DNA of 64,000 nt, taken from contig NZ_CP060010.1 of the NCBI RefSeq assembly GCF_017798205.1, positions 682,001 through 746,000 of the forward strand, given 5' to 3'. Positions 37,118-45,553 of this stretch are shown piece by piece. Every line of letters begins with the position of its first letter. Within the stretch, counting starts at the first letter, position 1. This DNA is from Cognatishimia activa. Its GTDB lineage: Bacteria > Pseudomonadota > Alphaproteobacteria > Rhodobacterales > Rhodobacteraceae. Below the pieces are notes generated by a model. The model ran no database searches. It was given only the letters and a program-made list of their open reading frames with translations, and was not told the origin of the DNA. The position numbers were made by a program, and so were the translations under genes.

Positions 37118-37455
37118 TGAAACATTCAGACACCAATGACCTCTCCCTTGAAGTCGCCGCCTCTACTTTCGCAGCCCTTGGCAGCGAGCAACGCCTTGCC
37201 GTTCTGCGCAGCCTGACGCGCGCGGGCACGCAGGGCCTCTCGATCGGAGAGCTCGGGGATCGCACGGGCGTCACGGGGTCTACGCTGACTCATCATCTGA
37301 AGATCCTGCTGCAATCGGGTCTGATCCGGCAGCATAAAGAAGGCCGCAGCATCATCTGCGCGGCCGTTGAATTTGAAGAACTGCGCGCGCTTTCGGAATT
37401 CCTAGTGAAAGAATGCTGCGCCGATGCACCTGACGAGGCCCATAACCATGGCTGA
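37117..37455 (+). CDS. ArsR family transcriptional regulator
   Basis: The 112-aa repressor has the winged helix with LSIGELGDRTGVTGSTLTHH LKILLQSGLI and a C-terminal VKECCADA followed by DEAHNHG. It lacks the usual ELCVCDL metal site in the recognition region; the C-terminal Cys-Cys and His residues may bind the inducer instead. The start is set at 37117, inside the dyad, because upstream codons lack homology. It overlaps the permease gene by 8 bases, so both form one regulon. Confidence 0.85.
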   Translation: MKHSDTNDLSLEVAASTFAALGSEQRLAVLRSLTRAGTQGLSIGELGDRTGVTGSTLTHHLKILLQSGLIRQHKEGRSIICAAVEFEELRALSEFLVKECCADAPDEAHNHG

Positions 37456-38476
37456 TATCTCCCACTCCCCCCGCCCGCCGCTGATCAAACGAATTGACCG
37501 CGTTTGGCTTTCTATTGCTGTCATATTGATCGCTGTGGCTGTGCTCGACTTTGCCGAGTTCGTCCCGACAGTCAGCTTTGCGCTGGACGCTCTGGCAGGC
37601 ACAGCTCCCTTCATCCTCTTTGCCGTCGTCGCCATCGCCTACATGAAAGCAAGCGGCGCAGAGAACGTCCTCGCGAAGGCCTTTATTGGAAGAGAAAGCC
37701 GCATGATCATCTTTGCGGCCTTACTGGGCGGGCTGTCGCCGTTTTGCTCCTGCGAAGTTATTCCGTTTATCGCAGCACTGCTGGCCGCAGGTGCGCCTTT
37801 GTCCGCGGTAATGGCTTTCTGGCTGGCCTCGCCACTGATGGATCCTGCGATGTTCTCGATCACGGCGGGCACTCTGGGTCTGGACTTCACCATCGCGAAA
37901 ACCATCGCGGCTGTGTCACTGGGTCTGTTTGGTGGCTTTGTCACAATGAGTTTCGCGAAATCCGCAGTCTTTGACGAACCTTTGCGGGAAAAACCGCAGG
38001 TTGGCGGCTGCTGTGGTGTGAAGAAGCCTTTCTCTGAAACGCCAGTCTGGAAATTCTGGACCGAGTCCGCGCGTCGTGAAACCTTCCGTGACACAGGGCT
38101 TGAGAACGCGCTCTTCCTGCTGAAATGGTTGGCCTTGGCTTACACAATCGAAGCTCTGATGGTGCGCTATGTGCCTGCCGATCTGATCGCAAGCGTTCTG
38201 GGTGGCGACGGAGTCCTGCCGATTTTCTTGGGTTCGCTTGTGGGTGCCCCGGTCTATCTGAACGGCTACGCAGCCCCGGCCCTTGTCGATGCACTGCTGC
38301 AGCAAGGCATGGCCGCCGGTGCCGCGATGAGTTTCATGATCGCAGGCGGCGTCAGCTCTATCCCCGCGGCCATTGCGGTCTGGGCTTTGGTGAAACCGCG
38401 CGTGTTTGTGGCCTATCTTGGCTTTGCGCTGGTCGGAAGTTTCATCGCTGGCATCGCGTGGCAAATGGTCGCCTGA
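37448..38476 (+). CDS. ArsP-like permease (DUF318 family)
   Basis: The 342-aa membrane protein has eight to ten hydrophobic segments and the family motif GGLSPFCSCEVIPFIAALLA, with a paired CSC. A cytoplasmic loop carries GGCCGVKK. Relatives include ArsP exporters of methylated arsenicals and the SO_0444-type Cu/Zn efflux proteins. The substrate may be organoarsenical, thiol-reactive metal or another ion. It overlaps the ArsR gene by 8 bases and ends at a strong terminator. Confidence 0.82.
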   Translation: MADISHSPRPPLIKRIDRVWLSIAVILIAVAVLDFAEFVPTVSFALDALAGTAPFILFAVVAIAYMKASGAENVLAKAFIGRESRMIIFAALLGGLSPFCSCEVIPFIAALLAAGAPLSAVMAFWLASPLMDPAMFSITAGTLGLDFTIAKTIAAVSLGLFGGFVTMSFAKSAVFDEPLREKPQVGGCCGVKKPFSETPVWKFWTESARRETFRDTGLENALFLLKWLALAYTIEALMVRYVPADLIASVLGGDGVLPIFLGSLVGAPVYLNGYAAPALVDALLQQGMAAGAAMSFMIAGGVSSIPAAIAVWALVKPRVFVAYLGFALVGSFIAGIAWQMVA

Positions 38477-38500
38477 GACACCTCTTAAACGCAACACACC

Positions 38501-38532
38501 AAAGAGGCTGTGCAATCGCGCAGCCTCTTTTT
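38501..38532 (+). terminator. Intrinsic terminator of the arsR-permease operon
   Basis: AAAGAGGCTGTGC (38501-38513) pairs with GCGCAGCCTCTTT (38518-38530), with one G-U pair, around AATC, and runs into TTTTT. Confidence 0.88.
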
Positions 38533-38669
38533 CGTGCGATGGGCCTACGCCCTCGAGATGGGGGCGCTAACACGCCGTAGTGATACGGTATTGAGCGAAA
38601 CGCGCGTCCAAAACGTTGAAGACCCTGCCCCATTAGGCTATCCCCGTTGAAAGCTTTGGAGGAGCAAGT

Positions 38670-39968
38670 ATGTATCGCGTTTGGAACTTTTTAACCAACT
38701 ATTCCCTGCTTTTGATCATAGGGGCGTTGATTGCGTTAGTCTGGGCAAACACAGATGCACATAGCTACCACCACCTTGTGGAATACCCCGTCTGGTTCAA
38801 CGACTGGGTTGGCCTCGACTATGACTATTGGAAGAAAGTCTACGGCAAGGGCTATGACGCCTTTGGCTCTCCGGGCACGGCGAAGGTTCTGTCGTTCCAT
38901 TACCTCGTGAATGACGTGCTGATGGCGTTCTTCTTTGCGATTGCTGCGAAAGAAGTCTGGGAAGCGGTTGTTCTGAAAGACGGCTCTTTGCGGGGCAAAA
39001 AGGCGGCGACGCCCCTGTTTGCAACGGCGGGCGGCATGTTTGGACCGATTGCGGTGTATCTTGGTTTGGCGGCTTTCCTCGGGTCCGACACCTATAACGC
39101 CGTGGCCAATGGCTGGGCGATCCCAACGGCGACGGACATTGCCTTTTCCTATCTTGTGGGCCGTCTGGTCTTTGGCGCGGGCCACCCGGCTGTGCGCTTC
39201 TTGTTGTTGTTGGCGATTGCCGATGATGCGGCGGGCCTGATCATCCTCGCGATCTTCTACCCGTCCGGAGACCTCGCCCCCGTTTGGCTCTTGGCCTCCT
39301 TTGGCGGTGCGCTGGGCGTTTATATCCTGTTTAACTGGCTGCCCCGTCGCATGGACCGCGGCAACCAAGCGCGTCCGAACTCCACATGGGTGCGCAAGAA
39401 GCTGCACTTCCTGCCTTACGCGGCCGCGGCGGCAATCAGCTGGTATGGCTTTATGCGCTCTGGCCTGCACCCTGCACTGGGTCTGCTGCCAGTGGTGCCT
39501 GCGATCCCTCATGCAGACCGTGCCTTCGGGATATTCTCGGATGCGGAAAAGCACTTGCATGACTTGCTGAACGTGATCGAACACGCCCTGAAACACCCGG
39601 TCGAGATCATTCTGTTCTTCTTTGGCCTCTTGAACGCGGGCGTGGAATTCAGCGCCATTGGCGATGCGACCTGGCTGGTTCTGGCGGGTCTGATCATCGG
39701 TAAACCTGTCGGCATTCTGATCTTTGGCTGGATCGCGGCCTCGCCTATGCGACTGGGCATGCCAGAGGGCATGAGGATCATCGATCTGGTCATTATCGGC
39801 TTTGTTGCGGCTATCGGTTTCACCGTCTCGCTCTTTGTGGCCTCGGTCGCCTTTGATGCAGGACCGGTACAGGATGCAGCCAAGATGGGTGCGCTCCTGA
39901 GCTTTGGGGCCGCGATCATCTCGATCATCGCAGGTCGCGTTCTGCGTGTGAAAAAGATCGAGATGTAA
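38670..39968 (+). CDS. nhaA: Na+/H+ antiporter NhaA
   Basis: NhaA exchanges internal Na+ for external protons. The 432-aa product has about twelve membrane segments. The ion-binding Asp pair is in LLAIADDAAGLIILA, and the discontinuous helix motif NGWAIPTATDIAFSY is present. GGAGGAG precedes the ATG. The protein is longer than E. coli NhaA (388 aa), with a ~30-residue insertion after TM1 (YPVWFNDWVGLDYDYWKKVY region). It is a single-gene unit between two terminators. Confidence 0.93.
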   Translation: MYRVWNFLTNYSLLLIIGALIALVWANTDAHSYHHLVEYPVWFNDWVGLDYDYWKKVYGKGYDAFGSPGTAKVLSFHYLVNDVLMAFFFAIAAKEVWEAVVLKDGSLRGKKAATPLFATAGGMFGPIAVYLGLAAFLGSDTYNAVANGWAIPTATDIAFSYLVGRLVFGAGHPAVRFLLLLAIADDAAGLIILAIFYPSGDLAPVWLLASFGGALGVYILFNWLPRRMDRGNQARPNSTWVRKKLHFLPYAAAAAISWYGFMRSGLHPALGLLPVVPAIPHADRAFGIFSDAEKHLHDLLNVIEHALKHPVEIILFFFGLLNAGVEFSAIGDATWLVLAGLIIGKPVGILIFGWIAASPMRLGMPEGMRIIDLVIIGFVAAIGFTVSLFVASVAFDAGPVQDAAKMGALLSFGAAIISIIAGRVLRVKKIEM

Positions 39969-40003
39969 CCCGACGACTGATTCAATTCAGCAACGAAACC
40001 CCC

Positions 40004-40033
40004 GAAACCGGCGTCAAAGCGCCGGTTTCTTTA
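40004..40033 (+). terminator. Intrinsic terminator of nhaA
   Basis: GAAACCGGCG (40004-40013) pairs perfectly with CGCCGGTTTC (40020-40029) around TCAAAG and is followed by TTTA. Confidence 0.85.
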
Positions 40034-40170
40034 TTAAAAATCAAATAAATTGGCAGTCAGTTATTGTCAGATGAGGGGCTAATCCGACATAATGAGCCTC
40101 AAAGCCCAAAAGGGTATTAAGACTTCTCCGCTAAGGAGAGATATAGGCAGAGCAGCGCCGGAGCAGTGTA

Positions 40171-40830
40171 ATGCTCGAGTTCGACAACGTGAGTAAGTCC
40201 TATTGGACTGGCAAGCAGCGCAAGGTCATCCTTGAACGCGCTTCTTTTCGCGTGGAACTTGGAACCTCGGTTGGCATCCTTGCGCGCAATGGCTCTGGCA
40301 AGACCACGATCATCAATATGATGGCCGGTCTGGAAAAGCCTGACGAGGGCGAAATCCGTCGCACCTGTCGTATCTCGTTCCCGCTAGGGTTCATGGGCGG
40401 GGTGGTAAACAAACACACGGCGGTGGAAAACAGCCGCTATATCGCGCGGCTCTATGGGCTGGACCCGGATTATGTCGAGGCCTTCTGCCGTTGGCTCTGT
40501 GGCTTGGGCGAATATTTCGACCAACCGCTCGGCACCTATTCCTCGGGCATGCGGGCGCGGTTTTCTTTCGCGCTGATGCTGGCCTTGGATTTTGACATCT
40601 ATCTCGTCGATGAGGGCATGCCGTCTTCGACCGATGTGGACTTTAACCGCAAGGCAGGCGAGGTGCTGAAGGAACGTCTGCGCACCACCACGATGATCAT
40701 CGTCAGCCACCAGCCGAAGACGCTGGAAAAATTCGCCAAGAGCGCGGCTGTTCTAAGGAACGGCAAGCTCCATATGTTCGACACCTTGGAAGAGGCCAAG
40801 CAGCTTTATGACTACCAAACCCAAGGCTAA
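40171..40830 (+). CDS. Capsule polysaccharide export ATP-binding protein, KpsT-like
   Basis: The 219-aa ATPase powers ABC-2-type export of group 2 capsule or related glycan. It has Walker A GILARNGSGKTT (residues 35-46), a degenerate signature YSSGMRAR (123-130) and Walker B FDIYLVDE (141-148). The short C-terminus lacks the carbohydrate-binding domain of Wzt-type ATPases, fitting KpsT/CtrD. GGAG precedes the ATG. It overlaps the KpsE-like gene by 23 bases. The matching permease (KpsM) is not in the window. Confidence 0.88.
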   Translation: MLEFDNVSKSYWTGKQRKVILERASFRVELGTSVGILARNGSGKTTIINMMAGLEKPDEGEIRRTCRISFPLGFMGGVVNKHTAVENSRYIARLYGLDPDYVEAFCRWLCGLGEYFDQPLGTYSSGMRARFSFALMLALDFDIYLVDEGMPSSTDVDFNRKAGEVLKERLRTTTMIIVSHQPKTLEKFAKSAAVLRNGKLHMFDTLEEAKQLYDYQTQG

Positions 40831-42583
40831 GAAATTCCGCATCCGTCGCGGTGGCCAAGGCACCTCTGCGGCAGCGCCTCAGGCAGAGATGCCCGAGGCG
40901 GCCCCAGCCGCGACACCTGAAACAACGCCGGTTGCGCAAACCGCGCCTGAACCTGCAGCGGCCCCCAGCGACCGCGCCTCACGCCGCGAAGCGCGGTTGG
41001 CGCGGGCTGCCGAGCGTCGTGCCAAAATCGCTCCTGTCGAAGACAGCCCGATGCCCACCTCGCCCGAAGAGGACATGGGCGGCCTAAACGCCATGGCCGA
41101 TAGCGCACCCGCTCCGGCGGCAGCTCCCGCGCCCTCTGGCACAACTGCTCCGCCTGCCTCAATGCCCGCAGCCGTCAGCCCAGAACAAGCCATTGCCGCA
41201 ATCCGACAAGAAGGCCTGACCGGACGCCAATTGCGCATGGCCCGCCGCTTGGCGCAGAAACACGGGCTTGCCGCGACATCCGACTATGACGCCGTGCGCC
41301 TATTGCGCGAAAGCGGGCGCGACCCGTTCAGCACGCGCAATATGCTGGAAGTCGTGTCAAACGACGTGCAACTCCCGCAGACCCGGCCTCAGGGCAACAC
41401 GATGCCCTCCACCGAAATGGCCTCGCCCGCCTCCACCCGCGAGCGCGAGATCGGCGACATCCAGAAAGACATCGCCAAACGGCGTCGTCGCAAGACATTC
41501 CTGATGTTCTCGCGGCTGCTGGCCTTTGTGGCGCTGCCGACGTTGCTGGCGGGCTATTATTACTATTCGGTCGCAACGCCGATGTATTCGACCAAGTCCG
41601 AATTCCTGATCATCCAATCCGAAAGCTCTGGCGGAGCTGGCGGTCTTGGAGGCCTCTTCTCGGGTACGCAGATGGCCACCAATCAGGATTCCATCGCGAC
41701 GCAATCCTATCTGCAATCCAAAGACGCGATGCTACGGCTGGACGCGGATGAAGGGTTCAAGTCTGTCTTTTCTGATCCATCCGTAGATCCCTTGCAGCGG
41801 CTTGAAGAGAACCCCTCAAACGAGGCCGCCTATTCGGTCTACAAAAAGTTCGTCAAGATCGGCTATGACCCGACCGAAGGCGTGATCCGCATGGAAGTCG
41901 CCTCTCCTGATCCGGCGATCTCGCAACGCTATGCGCAAGCCTTGATCACCTATGCCGAAGAGCGCGTGGATGAGCTCAGCCAACGCAAACGCGAAGACCA
42001 AGTGAAGGACGCGCGCCGTTCGCTGGAACAAGCCAAGGCGGATCGCCGCGCGGCCCAGACCACTTTGGTTGATTTGCAAGAAGGCACGGTGCTTGACCCA
42101 GAGGGTCTGATCGCCAGCCTCCGGCAACAGATTTCGACCTACGAGCTGGAACTGCAGGAAAAGCAGCTGGAACTGACGCAGCTGTTGGACAACGCGCGGC
42201 CCAACCAAGCCCGCGTCGATGGCGCGCGCGGCTCGATCCGCCGCCTCGAAGGCGTATTGCAGGGACTGCAGGAACGCATGACCGCGGCGCGTGGTGGTGA
42301 AGATTCCCTTGCGCGTCAAAACAGCCAGATCCAGATTGCCTTGGCGGACCTCGCGACGGCGGATCTAATCATGCAATCTGCCTTGCAGACATTGAAACAA
42401 ACCGAGCTCGAAGCCAGCCGTCAGGTGCGCTATCTGACGACCTCGGTTGCGCCTGTTGCGTCAGAGGATCCCAGCTATCCGCGCAAGTTTGAAAACACGA
42501 TCTTGGCCTTTCTGGTGTTTTCAGGCATTTACCTGATGATCTCCCTCACGGGTTCTATCCTTCGCGAACAGGTATCTTCGTAA
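40808..42583 (+). CDS. KpsE/CtrB-like capsule export inner-membrane protein
   Basis: The 591-aa protein has an extended Ala/Pro-rich cytoplasmic N-terminus (residues ~20-120), a conserved helical patch (SPEQAIAAIRQEGLTGRQLR), one membrane segment at ~231-253, a periplasmic domain with a coiled coil (~385-530) and a last membrane segment near the C-terminus. This is the PCP-3 organisation of KpsE/CtrB/BexC, which connects the exporter to the outer-membrane channel. The ~220-residue N-terminus is longer than in E. coli KpsE. It overlaps the ATPase and, by one base, kdsA. Confidence 0.82.
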   Translation: MTTKPKAKKFRIRRGGQGTSAAAPQAEMPEAAPAATPETTPVAQTAPEPAAAPSDRASRREARLARAAERRAKIAPVEDSPMPTSPEEDMGGLNAMADSAPAPAAAPAPSGTTAPPASMPAAVSPEQAIAAIRQEGLTGRQLRMARRLAQKHGLAATSDYDAVRLLRESGRDPFSTRNMLEVVSNDVQLPQTRPQGNTMPSTEMASPASTREREIGDIQKDIAKRRRRKTFLMFSRLLAFVALPTLLAGYYYYSVATPMYSTKSEFLIIQSESSGGAGGLGGLFSGTQMATNQDSIATQSYLQSKDAMLRLDADEGFKSVFSDPSVDPLQRLEENPSNEAAYSVYKKFVKIGYDPTEGVIRMEVASPDPAISQRYAQALITYAEERVDELSQRKREDQVKDARRSLEQAKADRRAAQTTLVDLQEGTVLDPEGLIASLRQQISTYELELQEKQLELTQLLDNARPNQARVDGARGSIRRLEGVLQGLQERMTAARGGEDSLARQNSQIQIALADLATADLIMQSALQTLKQTELEASRQVRYLTTSVAPVASEDPSYPRKFENTILAFLVFSGIYLMISLTGSILREQVSS

Positions 42584-43416
42584 TGAAACATGTTTCCGTC
42601 GGCGATCTGACGATTGCCAATGACCAGCCGCTAACCGTGATTGCTGGGCCATGCCAGCTGGAAAGCTTGGACCACGCGCAAATGATTGCGGGCAAAATGA
42701 AAGAGGCCTGCGACGCGGCGGGGGCGCAATATGTCTTTAAGGCCAGCTACGACAAGGCAAACCGCACATCCGTGTCCGGCAAACGTGGGCTTGGAATCGA
42801 CGAAGGCCTTAAGGTGCTGGGAGCGGTGAAAGACGCGATCGGCGTGCCGGTCCTGACGGACATCCACACCGAAGAGCAATGCGCGCCTGTGGCCGATGTT
42901 GTGGACATTATGCAGATCCCAGCCTTTCTTTGCCGCCAAACCGACCTCTTGGTCGCAGCGGGCAAAACCGGAGCCGTAATCAACATCAAAAAAGGTCAGT
43001 TTCTTGCGCCTTGGGACATGGACAACGTTGTGACCAAGGTCGAGAGCACCGGCAATGAACGGATCATGCTGACCGAGCGCGGCACCTCTTTTGGGTACAA
43101 CACCCTGGTGGCTGATATGCGAGGCCTGCCTCGGATGGCGAAAACGGGCTATCCCGTGGTGATGGATGCGACCCACTCTGTGCAGCAACCCGGCGGACAG
43201 GGCGGCAGCTCGGGCGGACAGCGTGAATTCGCGCCAGTCATGGCGCGCGCGGCTGTATCACTGGGCGTCGCTTCGGTATTTATTGAGACCCATGAAGACC
43301 CTGACAACGCGCCGTCTGACGGGCCAAACATGATTTATCTGGACCAGATGCCGAAACTAATCGACACGCTGATGCAGTTTGACCAGCTTGCCAAGGCCAA
43401 CCCGATTTCGACCTAA
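42583..43416 (+). CDS. kdsA: 3-deoxy-8-phosphooctulonate synthase
   Basis: KdsA makes Kdo-8-phosphate from arabinose-5-phosphate and PEP, a precursor for lipid A and for the Kdo linker of KpsMT-type capsules. The 277-aa product has VIAGPCQLES, FKASYDKANRTS, QIPAFLCRQTDLL and MTERGTSFGYN-like segments (here LTERGTSFGYNTLV) of the class I synthases. It starts on the last base of the KpsE-like stop (TAATG). This links Kdo supply with glycan export. Confidence 0.96.
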   Translation: MKHVSVGDLTIANDQPLTVIAGPCQLESLDHAQMIAGKMKEACDAAGAQYVFKASYDKANRTSVSGKRGLGIDEGLKVLGAVKDAIGVPVLTDIHTEEQCAPVADVVDIMQIPAFLCRQTDLLVAAGKTGAVINIKKGQFLAPWDMDNVVTKVESTGNERIMLTERGTSFGYNTLVADMRGLPRMAKTGYPVVMDATHSVQQPGGQGGSSGGQREFAPVMARAAVSLGVASVFIETHEDPDNAPSDGPNMIYLDQMPKLIDTLMQFDQLAKANPIST

Positions 43417-43439
43417 ACTCGACAAATCGCAGATTTGGC

Positions 43440-43476
43440 AACGCCCAAGGGCCCTTCGATGGGGCGCTTGGGCGTT
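43440..43476 (+). terminator. Terminator of the kps-kdsA operon
   Basis: AACGCCCAAG (43440-43449) pairs with CTTGGGCGTT (43467-43476) with an inner GCCC/GGGC pair; CCTCTTTA follows. It also lies just after the dcp-like gene's stop on the other strand. Confidence 0.75.
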
Positions 43477-43481
43477 CCTCT

Positions 43482-45494
43482 TTAAGCCGCTAGCCCGCGC
43501 CCTTTCAGCAGAGCCTCTACCCCCGGCAACCGCCCCCGGAACCGTTCGTAAAGCTCTCCTGCGTCAACCGAACCACCCATCGACAGGATATTGGCCTCAA
43601 GCGATTTGGCCATTTCAGGGTCAAAGGCCCCGCCTGCCTCCTCAAAGGCAGCAAACGCGTCTGCATCCATAACCTCGGACCACATGTAGCTGTAGTAGCC
43701 GCTGGAATAACCGTCGCCCGCAAAGACATGCGCGAAATGCGGCGTCGCGTGGCGCATGGTGATTGCGGCGGGCATGCCGAGGTCGGCAAGGACTTCGGCC
43801 TGTTTCGACATTGGATCAGTCGGCGCTGCGCCCTCGTGGAAGGCCAGATCTACAAGGGCTGAGGCCACATATTCCACCGTCGCAAAACCCATGTCGAAGT
43901 TGGCGGCGCCAAGCACCTTTTCCAGCATCTCCGCAGGCATCGCCTCGCCCGTTTCCGCGTGGGTTGCGAATTCTTGCAGCACTTCGGGCACCTCAAGCCA
44001 ATGCTCATAAAGCTGACTTGGCAGTTCAACGAAATCGCGCGCCACAGAGGTGCCAGAGACGCTTTCATAGGTCACATTAGAGAGCATCTGGTGCAGCGCA
44101 TGGCCGAATTCATGGAACAGGGTGCGCGCATCGTCATAGGATAAAAGCGCAGGGTCAGATTTCGCGAAGTTGCAGACGTTGATCACGACCGGCGCTTGCA
44201 CCTCGGGAAACTTTGCCTGCGCGCGCATGGCCGAGCACCACGCGCCCGAACGTTTGGAGCCTCTTGCGAAATAGTCGCCGATGAAGACGGCCACATGTTC
44301 GCCATTGCGCGTGACGTCCCAAGCGCGACAATCCGCGTGATAGAGCGGAATATCCAGCGGTGCGAACTCAAGGCCAAACAGGCGGTTTGCACAGGCAAAT
44401 TGCGCTTCGATCATGCGGTCGAGCTGCAGGTAGGGTTTCAACAAAGCCTCATCCAGATCATGCTCGGCTTTGCGCCGTTTTTCCGCATAATAGCGCCAGT
44501 CCCAGGGGGCGAGGTCCGCGTTGATGCCATCGTCATGCATCATTTGCGTCAGGACCTCTGCGTCTTTGTCGGCCTGCGCCTTGGCGGGTTCCCAGACGTC
44601 CATCAACAGGCCGCGTACCGCGTCAGGCGTCTTGGCCATTTCGGTTTCGAGCTTGTAGTCGGCGAAGGTTTCATAGCCCAAAAGCTGCGCGCGTTCTTCT
44701 CGCAGTTTCAGGATCTCGGCGGCGATGGCGCGGTTGTCTGTGTCGCCTCCGTTGGCGCCGCGTGCAGTCCAGGAGGCAAAGGCCTTTTCGCGCAGATCGC
44801 GGCGAGGCGAAAATTGCAGGAACGGCACGATGATAGAACGCGAGAGCGTGACCACCGGACCGTCCTGCCCCTTTTCTTCGCCGGCCGCGCGGGCGGCGGC
44901 TATGGCGAAATCTGGGAGGCCTTCGAGATCGTCCTCCGCCAAGGGCATGAACCAATCCCGTTCATCTGCCAGAAGGTTCTGAGTGAACTCTGTGCCCAAG
45001 ACCGCGAGCCGCGATTTGATCTCTTTCATACGCGCATCGGCCTCGCCTTCCAGCGCGGCACCCGCCCGGACGAAATTGCGATGGGTCAGCATGAGGACGC
45101 GCTGTTGTTCATCACTCAGATCAAGGCGGTCGCGCTGATCCCAAACGGCCTGAATGCGCGCGAAAAGCTGTTTATTGCCATAGATCGAGGATCCATGCGC
45201 CGCGAGTTTCGGAGACATCTCGCGCATGATTTCTTCTCGCGCCGGGTTACTGTCAGCGCCTGCAACCGTGTAAAACGCGCCTGCAACGCGATCCAAGGCC
45301 TGACCGGTCTTCATCAGGCCTTCGATGGTATTGGCAAAACTTGGGGCGTCGGGGTTAGTCGCGACGGCCTCAACTTCGGCCAGATCCTCGGCGAGCGCGG
45401 CCTCAAAGGCAGGCAAGAAATCTTCGTCTTTGATCAGGTCAAAGGGCGCGATTTCAAAAGGGGTATTCCAAGTGGAAAGCAGCGGGTTTGTCAT
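43482..45494 (-). CDS. M3 family metallopeptidase, Dcp-like
   Basis: The 670-aa zinc peptidase cleaves small peptides in the cytoplasm. Its metal motif is TLFHEFGHALHQML (HExxH) with a downstream Glu in the SGTSVARDFVELPSQLYEHW segment. The size and N-terminus (NPLLSTWNTPFEIAPFDLI) fit peptidyl-dipeptidase Dcp or oligopeptidase A. AAAGGAGAT precedes the ATG. It could be a distal gene of the coaBC-dut-moeB unit, with a 59-base gap. Confidence 0.9.
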   Translation of the reverse strand: MTNPLLSTWNTPFEIAPFDLIKDEDFLPAFEAALAEDLAEVEAVATNPDAPSFANTIEGLMKTGQALDRVAGAFYTVAGADSNPAREEIMREMSPKLAAHGSSIYGNKQLFARIQAVWDQRDRLDLSDEQQRVLMLTHRNFVRAGAALEGEADARMKEIKSRLAVLGTEFTQNLLADERDWFMPLAEDDLEGLPDFAIAAARAAGEEKGQDGPVVTLSRSIIVPFLQFSPRRDLREKAFASWTARGANGGDTDNRAIAAEILKLREERAQLLGYETFADYKLETEMAKTPDAVRGLLMDVWEPAKAQADKDAEVLTQMMHDDGINADLAPWDWRYYAEKRRKAEHDLDEALLKPYLQLDRMIEAQFACANRLFGLEFAPLDIPLYHADCRAWDVTRNGEHVAVFIGDYFARGSKRSGAWCSAMRAQAKFPEVQAPVVINVCNFAKSDPALLSYDDARTLFHEFGHALHQMLSNVTYESVSGTSVARDFVELPSQLYEHWLEVPEVLQEFATHAETGEAMPAEMLEKVLGAANFDMGFATVEYVASALVDLAFHEGAAPTDPMSKQAEVLADLGMPAAITMRHATPHFAHVFAGDGYSSGYYSYMWSEVMDADAFAAFEEAGGAFDPEMAKSLEANILSMGGSVDAGELYERFRGRLPGVEALLKGRGLAA

Positions 45495-45553
45495 GCGGTG
45501 ATCTCCTTTGAGATCAACCTATGCCGTGACGCGCCACGCGCAATGGGCAAACG

